Positions 1 through 8,131 of a stretch of 64,000 nucleotides of DNA are shown piece after piece. This stretch comes from Gemmiger sp. An194. GTDB taxonomy: Bacteria > Bacillota > Clostridia > Oscillospirales > Ruminococcaceae. Below the pieces are notes generated by a model. The model saw only the letters and a list, made by a program, of their open reading frames with translations, searched no databases and had not been told where the DNA came from. Both the position numbers and the translations under genes were made by a program. Position 1 is the first letter of the stretch. The number at the start of each line of letters is the position of its first letter. Location of the stretch: assembly GCF_002160145.1 (NCBI RefSeq), contig NZ_NFKA01000009.1, positions 57,254 to 121,253 of the forward strand, in the 5' to 3' direction.

Positions 1-61
1 GCAAAACTTTACATAGATTTTTCATTCCGGTGCAAAAAAGCGGGATTTCTTTGCACAATCG

Positions 62-418
62 TCAGTTCTGGTCGTGGGGATGGCCCAGCGCCGCGGCCGC
101 CACACCGCAGATCAGACTGGCAGTCACCCCGGCCCCGGCCGCCGTAAAGCCCCCGGCCAGAATGCCCAGCAGCCCCATCCGGTCCACCGCATCGATCACT
201 CCCTGGGCCAGCAGATGCCCGAAGCCGGTGAGGGGCACCGTGGCTCCCGCCCCCGCCAGCTCCACCAACGGGCCGTATAATCCCAGGGCGGACAGCACCA
301 CCCCGCTCACCACATAGGTCACCAGAATCCGGGCAGGGGTCAGACTGGTCAGATCGATGAGTATCTGCCCGATGACACACAGCAAACCGCCCACCAGAAA
401 CGCCCACAGATAACTCAC
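62..418 (-). CDS. spoVAE: Stage V sporulation protein AE (SpoVAE)
   Basis: Small, almost wholly hydrophobic membrane protein of 118 aa. SpoVA proteins form the inner-membrane channel that moves Ca-dipicolinate into the developing spore and out at germination. The glycine-rich helices, including LVELAGAGATVPLTGFGHLL, match the SpoVAC/SpoVAE fold and resemble SpoVAC in this same operon. The start is GTG at 418, behind a clear GGGAGGAAA ribosome site. It overlaps the spoVAD stop by 4 nt, so translation is probably coupled. A longer reading frame upstream is not needed. Nothing is seen between its stop and the window edge, so any further operon genes lie outside the window. Confidence 0.9.
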   Translation of the reverse strand: MSYLWAFLVGGLLCVIGQILIDLTSLTPARILVTYVVSGVVLSALGLYGPLVELAGAGATVPLTGFGHLLAQGVIDAVDRMGLLGILAGGFTAAGAGVTASLICGVAAAALGHPHDQN

Positions 419-1449
419 TCTGTTTCCTCCCTTCCGGCACTCAGCTCCACCAGGTGGGCCACACCGGGGATGCTTTCGCCCTGTAAAAAGGTGATCTGGC
501 TCATCAGCGCCCCGGTGGAAAGGAACAGCACCCGCTTCAGCTCTCCCTTTTGCAGGGCGGGCAGCACACTGGTGCACAGCACACTAGCCGAGCAGCCTGC
601 GCCGCTGCCGCCGGCCTGCACATCCTGATGCTGCACATCATATAACGTAAGGCCGCAGTCCCGGTGATTTTTCAGGTCCACATCCTCCTTTTCCAGCAGC
701 TCCTTCAAAAGACGGGTGCCCACGATGCCCAGATCACCGGTATACACCGCGTCAAACTGAGAGGGCGCGCAGCCGGTGTCCTCACAGTAGCGCAGGATGG
801 TCTCGGCGGCAGCGGGAGCCATGGCCGCCCCCATATTGTTGATGTCGCAGACCTCGTAGTCCCGCACCCGACCGAAGGTCACCGCCCGCACATAGGGGCC
901 CGGACCCCGGGGCTCCACCAGGCAGCAGCCCGCCGCGGTGGCGGTCCACTGAGAGGTGGGGGTGCGCTTGCCTCCGTAGGTGAGGGGAGTGCGGAACTGC
1001 CGTTCCGCCGCACAGAAATGGCTGCTGGCCAGCGCCGCTGCCCGCGAAACACAGCCGCCCGCTGCCAGGCAGGCGGCCAGGCCCACCGCCTCGGCCATGG
1101 TACTGCAGGCACCATATAGCCCGGCAAAGGGCGCGTCCAGCTCCCGCATGGTGTAACCGGTGGCGGTGCACTGGTTCTGCAAATCGCCTCCCAGTACCAG
1201 ATCCGGCATCTGGGGGCTGCAGTGCCCCTTTTTCAGCGCCAGGTCCAGGCAATAGCGCTGCAGGCGGCTCTCGGCCTTTTCCCAGGTGAGCTCTCCCAGC
1301 GTGTTCTCCTCAAACAGCAGATCGAATTTTGCCGCCAGCGGACCCTCGCTCTCCCGCTTTCCGCCCACGGCGGCAAAGGCGGAGATACAGGGCGGGTCCC
1401 GAAAGCGGATGGTATCGCCGGTACGCACGGCGTTTGTCATGCTCCTCAT
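415..1449 (-). CDS. spoVAD: Stage V sporulation protein AD (SpoVAD)
   Basis: 344 aa, the usual length for SpoVAD, the soluble thiolase-fold member of the SpoVA complex that binds dipicolinic acid. The DPPCISAFAAVGGKRESEGPLAAKFD start, the LYGACSTMAE segment at about residue 135 and the YTGDLGIVGTRLL and DVQAGGSGAGCSASV stretches are typical of the family. Two in-frame ATGs (1449 and 1440) are possible. The first is better spaced from AAGGGGAAGG. It lies 9 nt after spoVAC and overlaps spoVAE by 4 nt, which gives the conserved C-D-E order. Confidence 0.95.
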   Translation of the reverse strand: MRSMTNAVRTGDTIRFRDPPCISAFAAVGGKRESEGPLAAKFDLLFEENTLGELTWEKAESRLQRYCLDLALKKGHCSPQMPDLVLGGDLQNQCTATGYTMRELDAPFAGLYGACSTMAEAVGLAACLAAGGCVSRAAALASSHFCAAERQFRTPLTYGGKRTPTSQWTATAAGCCLVEPRGPGPYVRAVTFGRVRDYEVCDINNMGAAMAPAAAETILRYCEDTGCAPSQFDAVYTGDLGIVGTRLLKELLEKEDVDLKNHRDCGLTLYDVQHQDVQAGGSGAGCSASVLCTSVLPALQKGELKRVLFLSTGALMSQITFLQGESIPGVAHLVELSAGREETE

Positions 1450-1458
1450 TCCTTCCCC

Positions 1459-1905
1459 TTATATAAATGGCCGCAGCAGGTGGTAAACAAGGCCCCACAC
1501 TGCGCTGGCGGCCAGTCCGTAAACCACCACCGGCCCGGCGATCAGGAACATCTTGGCCCCCACACCGGGCACAAAGCCCTCGGACCGGTATTCCATGGCG
1601 CTGCTCACCACCGAGTTGGCAAAGCCTGTGATGGGCACCAGCGTGCCCGCCCCGGCCTTTGTGGCTATCTTCTGATACCAGCCCAGCGAGGTGAGCACCG
1701 CGCTGAACAGAATCAGGGTCACGCTGGTCATGGCGGAGGCATCGCTGAGCACAAAGCCCTTTGCCAGATACGCCCGCCGCAGCACCTCGCCCACCAGGCA
1801 GATGCTGCCGCCCACAAAGAACGACCACAGGCAGTCCTTTCCCAGCTTGGAGTGGGGGCTGGCCCGCCGGTTCATTTCGTCGTATTCCCGGGGCGTGATC
1901 TTCAT
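1459..1905 (-). CDS. spoVAC: Stage V sporulation protein AC (SpoVAC)
   Basis: 148 aa multi-pass membrane protein, a mechanosensitive-type channel component for Ca-dipicolinate in the spore inner membrane. The N-terminus MKITPREYDEMNRRASPHSK and the LVPITGFANSVVSSAMEY stretch are characteristic of SpoVAC. The start is placed at ATG 1905, 8 nt after AAGGAGAAG, rather than at an upstream in-frame ATG at 1926 that lacks a ribosome site. It is the first gene of a three-gene spoVAC-D-E operon, preceded by a forespore-type promoter candidate at 1940-1970. Confidence 0.93.
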   Translation of the reverse strand: MKITPREYDEMNRRASPHSKLGKDCLWSFFVGGSICLVGEVLRRAYLAKGFVLSDASAMTSVTLILFSAVLTSLGWYQKIATKAGAGTLVPITGFANSVVSSAMEYRSEGFVPGVGAKMFLIAGPVVVYGLAASAVWGLVYHLLRPFI

Positions 1906-1939
1906 GGTAAACTTCTCCTTTTTCAAATGGTCTTGCCGG

Positions 1940-1970
1940 TAGTATTTCCGCAGCCCGGGAAGGGTATTCG
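1940..1970 (-). promoter_or_regulatory. Candidate sigma-G/sigma-F-type promoter of spoVAC
   Basis: On the minus strand, CGAATA (1965-1970) is followed after 18 nt by AATACTA (1940-1946). This resembles the forespore consensus of B. subtilis sigma-G (GHATR, then CATWMTA-like). It lies 35 nt before the spoVAC start, which fits the known forespore control of spoVA operons. Motif match only. Confidence 0.5.
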
Positions 1971-2000
1971 TCAGAGGGCGGCAAAATTAAGGATTGACTA

Positions 2001-2029
2001 TTGTCAGTGTCCGCCGACTGGTGTAGAAT
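2001..2029 (+). promoter_or_regulatory. Sigma-A-type promoter of pyrB
   Basis: TTGTCA (2001-2006), a 17-nt spacer and TAGAAT (2024-2029). The predicted start near 2036 leaves only about 25 nt of leader, so a PyrR-type attenuator does not fit upstream of this gene. Confidence 0.65.
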
Positions 2030-2060
2030 AGGAACGATAATAACAAAGGGGGACTACCTT

Positions 2061-3128
2061 GTGAAGAAACTGATCAGTCCGTTGGATCTTTCCACCGCCG
2101 AGATCGACCAGCTGCTTGCTCTGGCCGACCGCATCATCGACGACCCCGCCGCCTACGCCCACAAATGTGACGGCAAGATCCTGGCCACCCTGTTTTTTGA
2201 ACCCAGCACCCGCACCCGCCTGAGCTTCGAATCCGCAATGCTTCGGCTGGGCGGCAAGGTGTTGGGTTTTTCTTCGGCCAATTCCTCCAGTGCCGCCAAG
2301 GGCGAAACTGTGGCCGACACCGCCCGCGTGGTCCAGTGCTATGCGGATATCATTGCCATGCGCCATCCCCGTGAGGGCGCGGCCACCGCAGCAGCCGCCA
2401 AGATCAAGTGCCCGCTGATCAACGCGGGTGACGGCGGCCACCAGCATCCCACCCAGACCCTCACCGACCTGCTCACCATCCATCGGCTGAAGGGCCGGCT
2501 GAACAATCTGACCATCGGCCTGTGCGGCGATCTGAAGTTCGGCCGCACGGTGCACAGCCTGATCCGGGCTATGATGCGCTACGAGGGCATCCGGTTCGTG
2601 CTGATCAGCCCCAAGGAGCTGATGATCCCCAGCTACATCCGGGATGACATGGCCGCTGCCGGCTTCCCCATCCGTGAGGTGGAAAATCTGGAGGATGCCA
2701 TCGGCGAGGTGGATGTGCTCTACATGACCCGCGTGCAGGGCGAGCGCTTCGCGGACCAGGAGGAATACCTGCGCCTGCGGGACCGCTACATCCTGGATGC
2801 CGCCAAGATGGCGCTGGCAAAGCCGGACATGATTGTGATGCATCCGCTGCCCCGGGTCAACGAGATCGCCACCGAGGTGGACGACGACCCCCGCGCCGCT
2901 TACTTCGAGCAGGCAAACTTCGGCCGCTTCGTGCGCATGGCGCTGATTCTCACCATGCTGGAAAGCGAGACCGACAATCCGGTGATCCCGGAGCATACCG
3001 AGGTGCTGGGCGACTGCCAGAACCCCCACTGCATCACCCAGGTGGAATCCTCTCTGCCCCGGCTGTACACCCGCAACGAGAAGGGCGTATGCCGCTGCGT
3101 GTACTGCGAGCATGAATATCAGGGCTGA
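2061..3128 (+). CDS. pyrB: Aspartate carbamoyltransferase catalytic chain fused to a PyrI-type zinc domain
   Basis: 355 aa. Catalyses carbamoyl phosphate + aspartate to N-carbamoyl-aspartate, the committed step of pyrimidine synthesis. The carbamoyl-phosphate loop [13 protein letters not shown] (about residues 44-56), the [10 protein letters not shown] motif and HPLPR are all present. The usual catalytic chain ends near residue 310. Here it continues with [12 protein letters not shown] and, about 25 residues later, [10 protein letters not shown], a CX4C plus CX2C zinc site. This closely matches the zinc domain of the E. coli regulatory chain PyrI (CPNSNC and CKYC). The allosteric nucleotide-binding half of PyrI is absent. 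The start is GTG 2061 with AAAGGGGGA 8 nt upstream. A longer frame starting at 2001 would begin inside the promoter. A terminator follows at 3140. Confidence 0.95.
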   Translation: MKKLISPLDLSTAEIDQLLALADRIIDDPAAYAHKCDGKILATLFFEPSTRTRLSFESAMLRLGGKVLGFSSANSSSAAKGETVADTARVVQCYADIIAMRHPREGAATAAAAKIKCPLINAGDGGHQHPTQTLTDLLTIHRLKGRLNNLTIGLCGDLKFGRTVHSLIRAMMRYEGIRFVLISPKELMIPSYIRDDMAAAGFPIREVENLEDAIGEVDVLYMTRVQGERFADQEEYLRLRDRYILDAAKMALAKPDMIVMHPLPRVNEIATEVDDDPRAAYFEQANFGRFVRMALILTMLESETDNPVIPEHTEVLGDCQNPHCITQVESSLPRLYTRNEKGVCRCVYCEHEYQG

Positions 3129-3139
3129 CCGCCCCGTTT

Positions 3140-3175
3140 CGCCTGCCTGGCCTGGCCGGGCAGGCGTATTTTTTC
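3140..3175 (+). terminator. Rho-independent terminator after pyrB
   Basis: GC-rich stem CGCCTGCC / GGGCAGGCG followed by TATTTTTTC, 12 nt after the pyrB stop. Confidence 0.8.
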
Positions 3176-3251
3176 ATGGGCTGTTCACGAACCGGCCATA
3201 AAAAATGCTATAATATAGAATACTATATATAAGAAACTGAGGTTTTGATCT

Positions 3252-4175
3252 ATGCAGTGGACCGACATTCGCATTACCGTACCCAAGGCCCAGGCAGATA
3301 CCGCCGAGGCCATCGCCACCGGAATCTCCGGCGGCGGCATCTACATTGAGGACTATTCCGACCTGGAGACCCAGGTGGAGCAGATCGCCCATGTGGACCT
3401 GATCGAGCAGGACCTGCTGGACAAGGACCGCACCAAGGTGATCGTGCATCTGTATCTGGCGCCGGACGAGAACCCCGCCGAGGTGGTGGAGTTGGTCCGC
3501 AGCCGACTGGCCGCCGCCGAGGTGGATTACACTCTGGCCGCCGAGGGCGTGGAGCAGGACGACTGGGAGAATGGCTGGAAGGCCTATTACCACGCCCTGA
3601 CCATCGGCCAGCATCTGGCCATCGTGCCCAGCTGGGAGGAGTTTGACACCGACCGTGTGGTCATCAAGCTGGACCCGGGCATGGCCTTCGGCACCGGCAC
3701 CCACGAGACCACCGCCCTCTGCCTGGAGGTTCTGGACGGCCTGGTGAAGGGCGGCGAGCGGATGCTGGACATCGGCACCGGCAGCGGTATTCTGGCCATT
3801 GCCGCCCTGAAGCTGGGCGCAGTAAGCGCCGAGGGTGTGGACATCGACCCCATGTGCGTGCGCACCGCCGGTGAGAATGCCGCCCTGAACGGGGTGGACG
3901 ACAAGCTGAAGGTGCTGATCGGCGATCTGTCCGACAAGGCCACCGGTACCTACAACATCATCACCGCCAACATCGTGGCCAACGCCATCCTGAGTCTGGC
4001 CCCCCATGTGCCCGCCCTGATGGCGCCCGGCGCCACCTTCATCGCCAGCGGCGTGATCGATACCCGCCGGGACGAGGTGGTGGAGGGCCTGCGCGCCGCC
4101 GGTCTGAACGTGGTCGAGGTGCGCGAGCAGAACGGCTGGGTGGCCATCCTGTGCAAAAACGGGGGCGAAGCCTGA
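3252..4175 (+). CDS. prmA: Ribosomal protein L11 methyltransferase
   Basis: 307 aa. SAM-dependent lysine methyltransferase that trimethylates ribosomal protein L11. The N-terminal L11-recognition domain (residues 1-60) is followed by a class I methyltransferase fold: DPGMAFGTGTHETT near residue 145, the SAM-binding LDIGTGSGILAIAALKLGA near residue 175, and NIVAN in place of the usual NILAN catalytic/substrate motif near residue 240. The start ATG 3252 follows TGAGG. A good TATAAT lies at 3209-3214 with only a weak -35. The stop is 1 nt before the rsmE start, so the two modification genes are co-translated, an arrangement common in Firmicutes. Confidence 0.95.
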   Translation: MQWTDIRITVPKAQADTAEAIATGISGGGIYIEDYSDLETQVEQIAHVDLIEQDLLDKDRTKVIVHLYLAPDENPAEVVELVRSRLAAAEVDYTLAAEGVEQDDWENGWKAYYHALTIGQHLAIVPSWEEFDTDRVVIKLDPGMAFGTGTHETTALCLEVLDGLVKGGERMLDIGTGSGILAIAALKLGAVSAEGVDIDPMCVRTAGENAALNGVDDKLKVLIGDLSDKATGTYNIITANIVANAILSLAPHVPALMAPGATFIASGVIDTRRDEVVEGLRAAGLNVVEVREQNGWVAILCKNGGEA

Positions 4176-4176
4176 G

Positions 4177-4899
4177 ATGCCGCACCGCTATTTTACCAGT
4201 GAGATCAACGGCGACACTGCCTGGATCACCGGGACGGATGCCCACCACCTGGGCAAGGTGATGCGGGCAAAAACCGGCGAACAGGTGATTCTGTGCGACG
4301 GGGCAGGCTTTGACTACGACGGCGTGATCACCGCCATCGAGCCGGATGAGGTAACCCTCACCGTTTCCGGCAAGCGGCCCTGCACCGCCGAGCCAAAGGC
4401 AAAGGTCACCGTCTTCGCGGGCTACCCCAAGCAGGATAAGCTGGAGCTGATTCTGCAGAAGTCGGTGGAGCTGGGCGCCGAGCGCATCGTGCCCTTCTTC
4501 AGCCGGTTCTGCGTGGTGACCCCCAAAAAGGAGGACCAGAAGAACCAGCGCTACGCCCGCATTGCCGCCGAGGCTGCCAAGCAGTGCGGCCGGGGCATTC
4601 TGCCCGAGGTGGAGCTGCCGATGAATATCAGCCAGCTGCCCGGGCGCTTTTGTGAATTTGACGCGGTGCTCTTTTTCTACGAAAAGGGCGGCCGGCCGCT
4701 GCGTCAGTGCGTGCCCGCTGAAGGCGGCCGCATCGCCCTGATCACCGGGGCGGAGGGCGGCTTCTCGGAGGAGGAGGCCCAGGCGCTCATCGACGCGGGT
4801 GCCACTCCCGTAGGCCTTGGCCCCCGCATTCTGCGGTGTGAGACCGCGCCCATTGCCGCCCTGGCCGCAGTGATGACCCTGACCGGCGATCTGGAGTAA
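4177..4899 (+). CDS. rsmE: 16S rRNA m3U1498 methyltransferase (RsmE)
   Basis: 240 aa SPOUT-class methyltransferase acting on U1498 of 16S rRNA. Family features are the N-terminal PUA-like part (PHRYFTSEINGDTAWITGTDAHHLGKVMRAKTGE, written here as a region rather than a motif), QKSVELGAERIVPFFSRF near residue 95, and the C-terminal knot LITGAEGGFSEEEAQ and LGPRILRCETAP around residues 190-225. The length is normal. It starts 1 nt after prmA, so the pair forms one transcription unit with the downstream membrane gene close behind. Confidence 0.95.
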   Translation: MPHRYFTSEINGDTAWITGTDAHHLGKVMRAKTGEQVILCDGAGFDYDGVITAIEPDEVTLTVSGKRPCTAEPKAKVTVFAGYPKQDKLELILQKSVELGAERIVPFFSRFCVVTPKKEDQKNQRYARIAAEAAKQCGRGILPEVELPMNISQLPGRFCEFDAVLFFYEKGGRPLRQCVPAEGGRIALITGAEGGFSEEEAQALIDAGATPVGLGPRILRCETAPIAALAAVMTLTGDLE

Positions 4900-4932
4900 T
4901 TCCCATTCCTTGCGAAAGGAGATCTTTGCGCT

Positions 4933-5634
4933 ATGAACCACCCCCTTGCATCCCCCCGTGCCCGCCGCTGGGCCGCGGCCGCAGCTCTGCTGCTGGTCTG
5001 CCTGGCAGGCGGCGCGGCCGTGCTGGCGTTCCGGGACCAGCTTTGGGCCATTCTGACCAGTCAGGCTGCCCGGGACCAGTTCATCGGCTGGGTACAGAGC
5101 AAGGGGATCTGGGGCATTCTGGTATTTCTGGCGCTGCAGATTCTGCAGGTGGTGGTGGCCGTGCTTCCCGGCGAGCCGGTGGAGCTGATGGCCGGTGCCT
5201 TGTTCGGCCCGGTGGGCGGCCTGCTCATCTGTCTGGCGGGCATTTTGCTGGGCAGCATGTTCATCTATGCAGCCATGAAGGTGCTGGGCGCAAAGGCCGT
5301 GCCTGCCCAGGCCTTTCACAAGTACCGCTTTTTGCAGGACGAGCAGTGGGCGCGGCGGGCGCTGTATCTGTTGTTTTTCCTGCCCGGCACCCCCAAGGAT
5401 ATGCTCACCTACATCGGCCCCTTTCTGCCGGTGAAGCCGGGGGAATTCTTCTTCATCTGCACCCTGGCGCGCATCCCCAGTGTGGTCACCAGCACGGTGG
5501 CCGGCAGTAGCCTGGCAGGCGGTGGTATACTGGTGCCCATCGTGATCTTTGTGGTCATGGGCGCACTGGGCCTTGTCTGTCTGTACGGTGAGCAGCGCAT
5601 TCTGAACTGGCTCCACCGCCGAAAAGAAACCTGA
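4933..5634 (+). CDS. TVP38/TMEM64 (DedA-like, VTT domain) membrane protein
   Basis: 233 aa with an N-terminal transmembrane helix (about 12-32) and several further helices. The core LQVVVAVLPGEPVELMAGALFG and the LPGTPKDMLTYIGPFLP segment are typical of the SNARE-associated/VTT domain found in TVP38, TMEM64 and DedA proteins, several of which are thought to move lipids across the bilayer. The physiological substrate cannot be told from sequence. The start ATG 4933 follows AAAGGAGA. It is the last gene of the prmA-rsmE group and ends at a strong terminator. Confidence 0.85.
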   Translation: MNHPLASPRARRWAAAAALLLVCLAGGAAVLAFRDQLWAILTSQAARDQFIGWVQSKGIWGILVFLALQILQVVVAVLPGEPVELMAGALFGPVGGLLICLAGILLGSMFIYAAMKVLGAKAVPAQAFHKYRFLQDEQWARRALYLLFFLPGTPKDMLTYIGPFLPVKPGEFFFICTLARIPSVVTSTVAGSSLAGGGILVPIVIFVVMGALGLVCLYGEQRILNWLHRRKET

Positions 5635-5645
5635 ATCCATTTTCA

Positions 5646-5681
5646 CCCGCCGCGGCAAATGCCGCGGCGGGTTCGTTTTTT
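5646..5681 (+). terminator. Rho-independent terminator after the prmA-rsmE-TVP38 unit
   Basis: A perfect 12-bp stem CCCGCCGCGGCA / TGCCGCGGCGGG with a 2-nt centre is followed by TTCGTTTTTT. Confidence 0.9.
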
Positions 5682-5808
5682 GGCAACGCTGGAAATTCCG
5701 GCCATTGTGTGCTACAATTTTTTTAACAGTGATTCCTCGCCCTGTATCTTCTACGGGCAGTGTCACAAGCGGGCAGGAGCCCGCAAACAGGAAATGGAGT
5801 GGTTTTTC

Positions 5809-6678
5809 ATGGCAGAATATGTGTTGTTCACCGATTCCACCACCGATCTGTCGGTGGAGCTGGTGCAGGAGATGCAGGTGGAGGTAATGCCCCTGACCTT
5901 TACGCTGGGCGGCAAAAATTACCGCAATTACCCCGATAACCGGGAGCTTTCCCCCAAGGAATTCTACGACCGGCTGCGGGCCGGTGAGGTGAGCACCACC
6001 AGCCAGATCAACCAGGCGGATTTTCTGGATGCCTTCACCCCGGTGCTGGAGCAGGGAAAGGACATTCTGTACCTGGCCTTCTCCAGCGGCCTTTCCGGCA
6101 CCTTCAATTCCGCCCGTCTGGCTGCTGAGGATCTGCGGGAGCAGTTCCCCGAGCGCACCATCGAGGTGATCGATACCCTGCAGGCCAGCATGGGCGAGGG
6201 CCTGGCGGTGTATTATGCCGCCTGCCTGAAAAACGAGGGAAAGAGCCTGCGTGAGGTGGCGGACTGGTTTGTGGAAAACCGCCAGTCCATCTGCGCCTGG
6301 TTCACGGTGGATGACTTGATGTTCCTGAAGCGGGGCGGCCGCGTAAGCGGCGCCGCGGCGGTGGCCGGCACCCTGCTGGGCATCAAGCCGGTACTGCATG
6401 TGGATGAAGAAGGCAAGCTGATCCCCATGGAAAAGGTGCGCGGGCGCAAGGCCAGCCTGGACGCTCTGGTCAAGCACTTTGCCGCCAGCACCTACGACCG
6501 CAGCGAGCAGGTGGTCTTTGTGAGCCACGGCGACTGCCTGGAGGACTGCCGCTATGTGGCCGACAAGATCGCCGCCCTGGGCGTAAAGCGGGTGTGCATC
6601 TCCACCATCGGCCCGGTAATCGGCGCCCATTCCGGCCCTGGTACCGTCGCCCTGTTCTTCCGGGCGGACAAGCGATAA
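5809..6678 (+). CDS. DegV family fatty-acid-binding protein
   Basis: 289 aa DegV protein. Family members bind a long-chain fatty acid, and in some Firmicutes they act as FakB subunits that present fatty acids to the kinase FakA. Visible motifs are FTDSTTDL at the N-terminus, STTSQIN near residue 65, the ligand-contacting FSSGLSGTFNSAR, FLKRGGRVSG, LLGIKPVL and the C-terminal IGPVIGAHSGPGTVAL. The start is the ATG at 5809, with GGAGTGG upstream. The reading frame is open back to 5659 but that part lies in the preceding terminator. A likely -10 (TACAAT) is at 5713-5718. No fakA is in the window. Confidence 0.92.
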   Translation: MAEYVLFTDSTTDLSVELVQEMQVEVMPLTFTLGGKNYRNYPDNRELSPKEFYDRLRAGEVSTTSQINQADFLDAFTPVLEQGKDILYLAFSSGLSGTFNSARLAAEDLREQFPERTIEVIDTLQASMGEGLAVYYAACLKNEGKSLREVADWFVENRQSICAWFTVDDLMFLKRGGRVSGAAAVAGTLLGIKPVLHVDEEGKLIPMEKVRGRKASLDALVKHFAASTYDRSEQVVFVSHGDCLEDCRYVADKIAALGVKRVCISTIGPVIGAHSGPGTVALFFRADKR

Positions 6679-6694
6679 TTTTTCCAAAACAAAC

Positions 6695-6736
6695 AAGCGG
6701 GCGGGATCGAATGATCCCGCCCGCTTACTTTTTATT
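6695..6736 (+). terminator. Terminator after degV, usable from both strands
   Basis: A 14-bp perfect stem AAGCGGGCGGGATC / GATCCCGCCCGCTT with a GAAT loop, then ACTTTTTATT. It lies between convergent degV and the flavodoxin-like gene. Its plus-strand T tract overlaps the neighbour's stop codon. Confidence 0.85.
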
Positions 6737-7274
6737 GGATGGCCGCGCCCATGGCCCGGGCCTGTTCCAGTGCCGGGTGGCCGGTCATCTCGCCAGGCCC
6801 CTGCACACCGCCCGCGAAGACAGTACCCACCAGCTCCAGATTTTCAAAGCAGTTGATCCAGCCCTGGATGCCGCTTTCCGCACGCTTGGGCACAAAGTCC
6901 TCGGTTTCGGCAGCCGCACTGAGCAGATACACCTCTCGGAAGGCGTTTTCCCGCCCATACAGCGGCTCGGTGCGGTCCAGGAAGGTTTTCAGCTGGCCGC
7001 ACAGCTCGTAATAATAGATGGGCGTGGCAAAGGCCACCACCTGGGCAGCGCGCAGCTTTTCCAGCAGCGGAGCCACATCGTCCCGAATCACGCAGCTGCC
7101 GGTTTTCTGGCAGGCAGTGCAGCCCTTACAGAACCGGATGTCTTTGTCCCGCAGGCTCACCAGCTCCACCTCATGGCCCGCCTGCCGCGCACCCTCGGCA
7201 AACTGCTCGGCCAGCGCATGGGAATTGCTGCCCAGCCGCAGGCTGGCGCTGATGACCAAAACCCCCTGTTTCAT
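6732..7274 (-). CDS. Flavodoxin-like NAD(P)H-dependent FMN reductase family protein
   Basis: 180 aa flavodoxin-fold protein. The N-terminal ISASLRLGSNSHALAEQF is the FMN phosphate-binding loop. FCKGCTACQKTGSCVIRDD is the cysteine-containing segment seen in iron-sulfur flavoprotein-like NAD(P)H oxidoreductases, and ATPIYYYELCGQLKTFLDR is the second flavin-binding region. The natural electron acceptor is unknown. The start is ATG 7274 with GGGAG 7 nt upstream. A longer frame to 7316 is not supported. A -10-like TATAAT at 7308-7313 sits just after the dapH terminator, so the gene may have its own promoter. Confidence 0.85.
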   Translation of the reverse strand: MKQGVLVISASLRLGSNSHALAEQFAEGARQAGHEVELVSLRDKDIRFCKGCTACQKTGSCVIRDDVAPLLEKLRAAQVVAFATPIYYYELCGQLKTFLDRTEPLYGRENAFREVYLLSAAAETEDFVPKRAESGIQGWINCFENLELVGTVFAGGVQGPGEMTGHPALEQARAMGAAIQ

Positions 7275-7330
7275 TTTGATCTCCCTTTCCTGTATATTGT
7301 TCGCTTGATTATACAAAAAGTTGATCCATC

Positions 7331-7360
7331 AAAAAGGCCTGGCGCTGCCGGGCCTTTGGC
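7331..7360 (-). terminator. Terminator after dapH
   Basis: On the minus strand an AAAGGCC...GGCCTTT stem is followed by TTTTTGATGG just after the dapH stop. Confidence 0.65.
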
Positions 7361-8053
7361 TTACAGAGTACGCAGCGCGTCCTGCAGAGCGGTTTTCTGG
7401 GTGGTTTTTTCATCCTTCTGCTTGATGACCCGGGCGGGAACACCGGCCACCACCGCGCCCGCAGGCACGTCCTCGATGACCACACTGCCGGCGGCAATCA
7501 CTGCGCCTTCGCCCACGTGCACACCCTCGATGACCACCGCGTTGGCACCTACCAGCACATCGTCCTCCAGGATCACCGGCTTTGCGCTGGCGGGCTCGAT
7601 CACACCGGCCAGCACCGCACCCGCGCCCACGTGGCAGTGCTTGCCCACGGTGGCACGGCCGCCCAGCACAGCGCCCATATCGATCATGGTGCCCTCGCCG
7701 ATGATGGCGCCGATGTTGATGATAGCGCCCATCATAATCACCGCCGCGTCGCCGATCTCCACCTGCTCGCGGATGATGGCGCCCGGCTCGATGCGGGCGT
7801 TGATGCCCTTCAGGTCCAGCAGGGGAATGGCCGAATTGCGGCAATCGTTTTCCACCACCATGTCCTCGATCTTATCGGCATTGGCCTCCAGAATGGGGCC
7901 AAGCTCCTTCCAGTCGCCAAATACGATCTTGGCACCGGTGCCGAACACCTTGGCGGAGCCGTAGTTCAGGGGCTCCTTTTCCTGGATGGTGATCTTCACC
8001 GGGGTCTTCTTCTCGGCGTTTGCAATGTACTGAATGATCTGTTCTGCGTTCAC
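7361..8053 (-). CDS. dapH: Tetrahydrodipicolinate N-acetyltransferase
   Basis: 230 aa. Transfers acetyl from acetyl-CoA to tetrahydrodipicolinate in the acetylase branch of DAP/lysine synthesis. The N-terminal domain carries [18 protein letters not shown]. It is followed by a left-handed beta-helix of hexapeptide repeats ([56 protein letters not shown]) and the typical end [11 protein letters not shown]. The start is GTG 8053 with AAGGTGGG upstream. It lies 79 nt after dapA on the same strand, so both genes are likely governed by the lysine riboswitch in front of dapA. Confidence 0.95.
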   Translation of the reverse strand: MNAEQIIQYIANAEKKTPVKITIQEKEPLNYGSAKVFGTGAKIVFGDWKELGPILEANADKIEDMVVENDCRNSAIPLLDLKGINARIEPGAIIREQVEIGDAAVIMMGAIINIGAIIGEGTMIDMGAVLGGRATVGKHCHVGAGAVLAGVIEPASAKPVILEDDVLVGANAVVIEGVHVGEGAVIAAGSVVIEDVPAGAVVAGVPARVIKQKDEKTTQKTALQDALRTL

Positions 8054-8131
8054 GTTTCTTTTCCCACCTTGTTGCTTTGTTTTTGCCGTTCTATTATGCC
8101 ACATTCCCGGCCGTTTTTCAAACCCCTGTGC

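Noticed and set aside
4039..6696. An 885-codon open frame on the minus strand across prmA, rsmE, TVP38 and degV
   Set aside because: It spans two terminators and several well-supported genes on the other strand and has a His/Gln/Gly-rich composition typical of antisense frames in GC-rich DNA.
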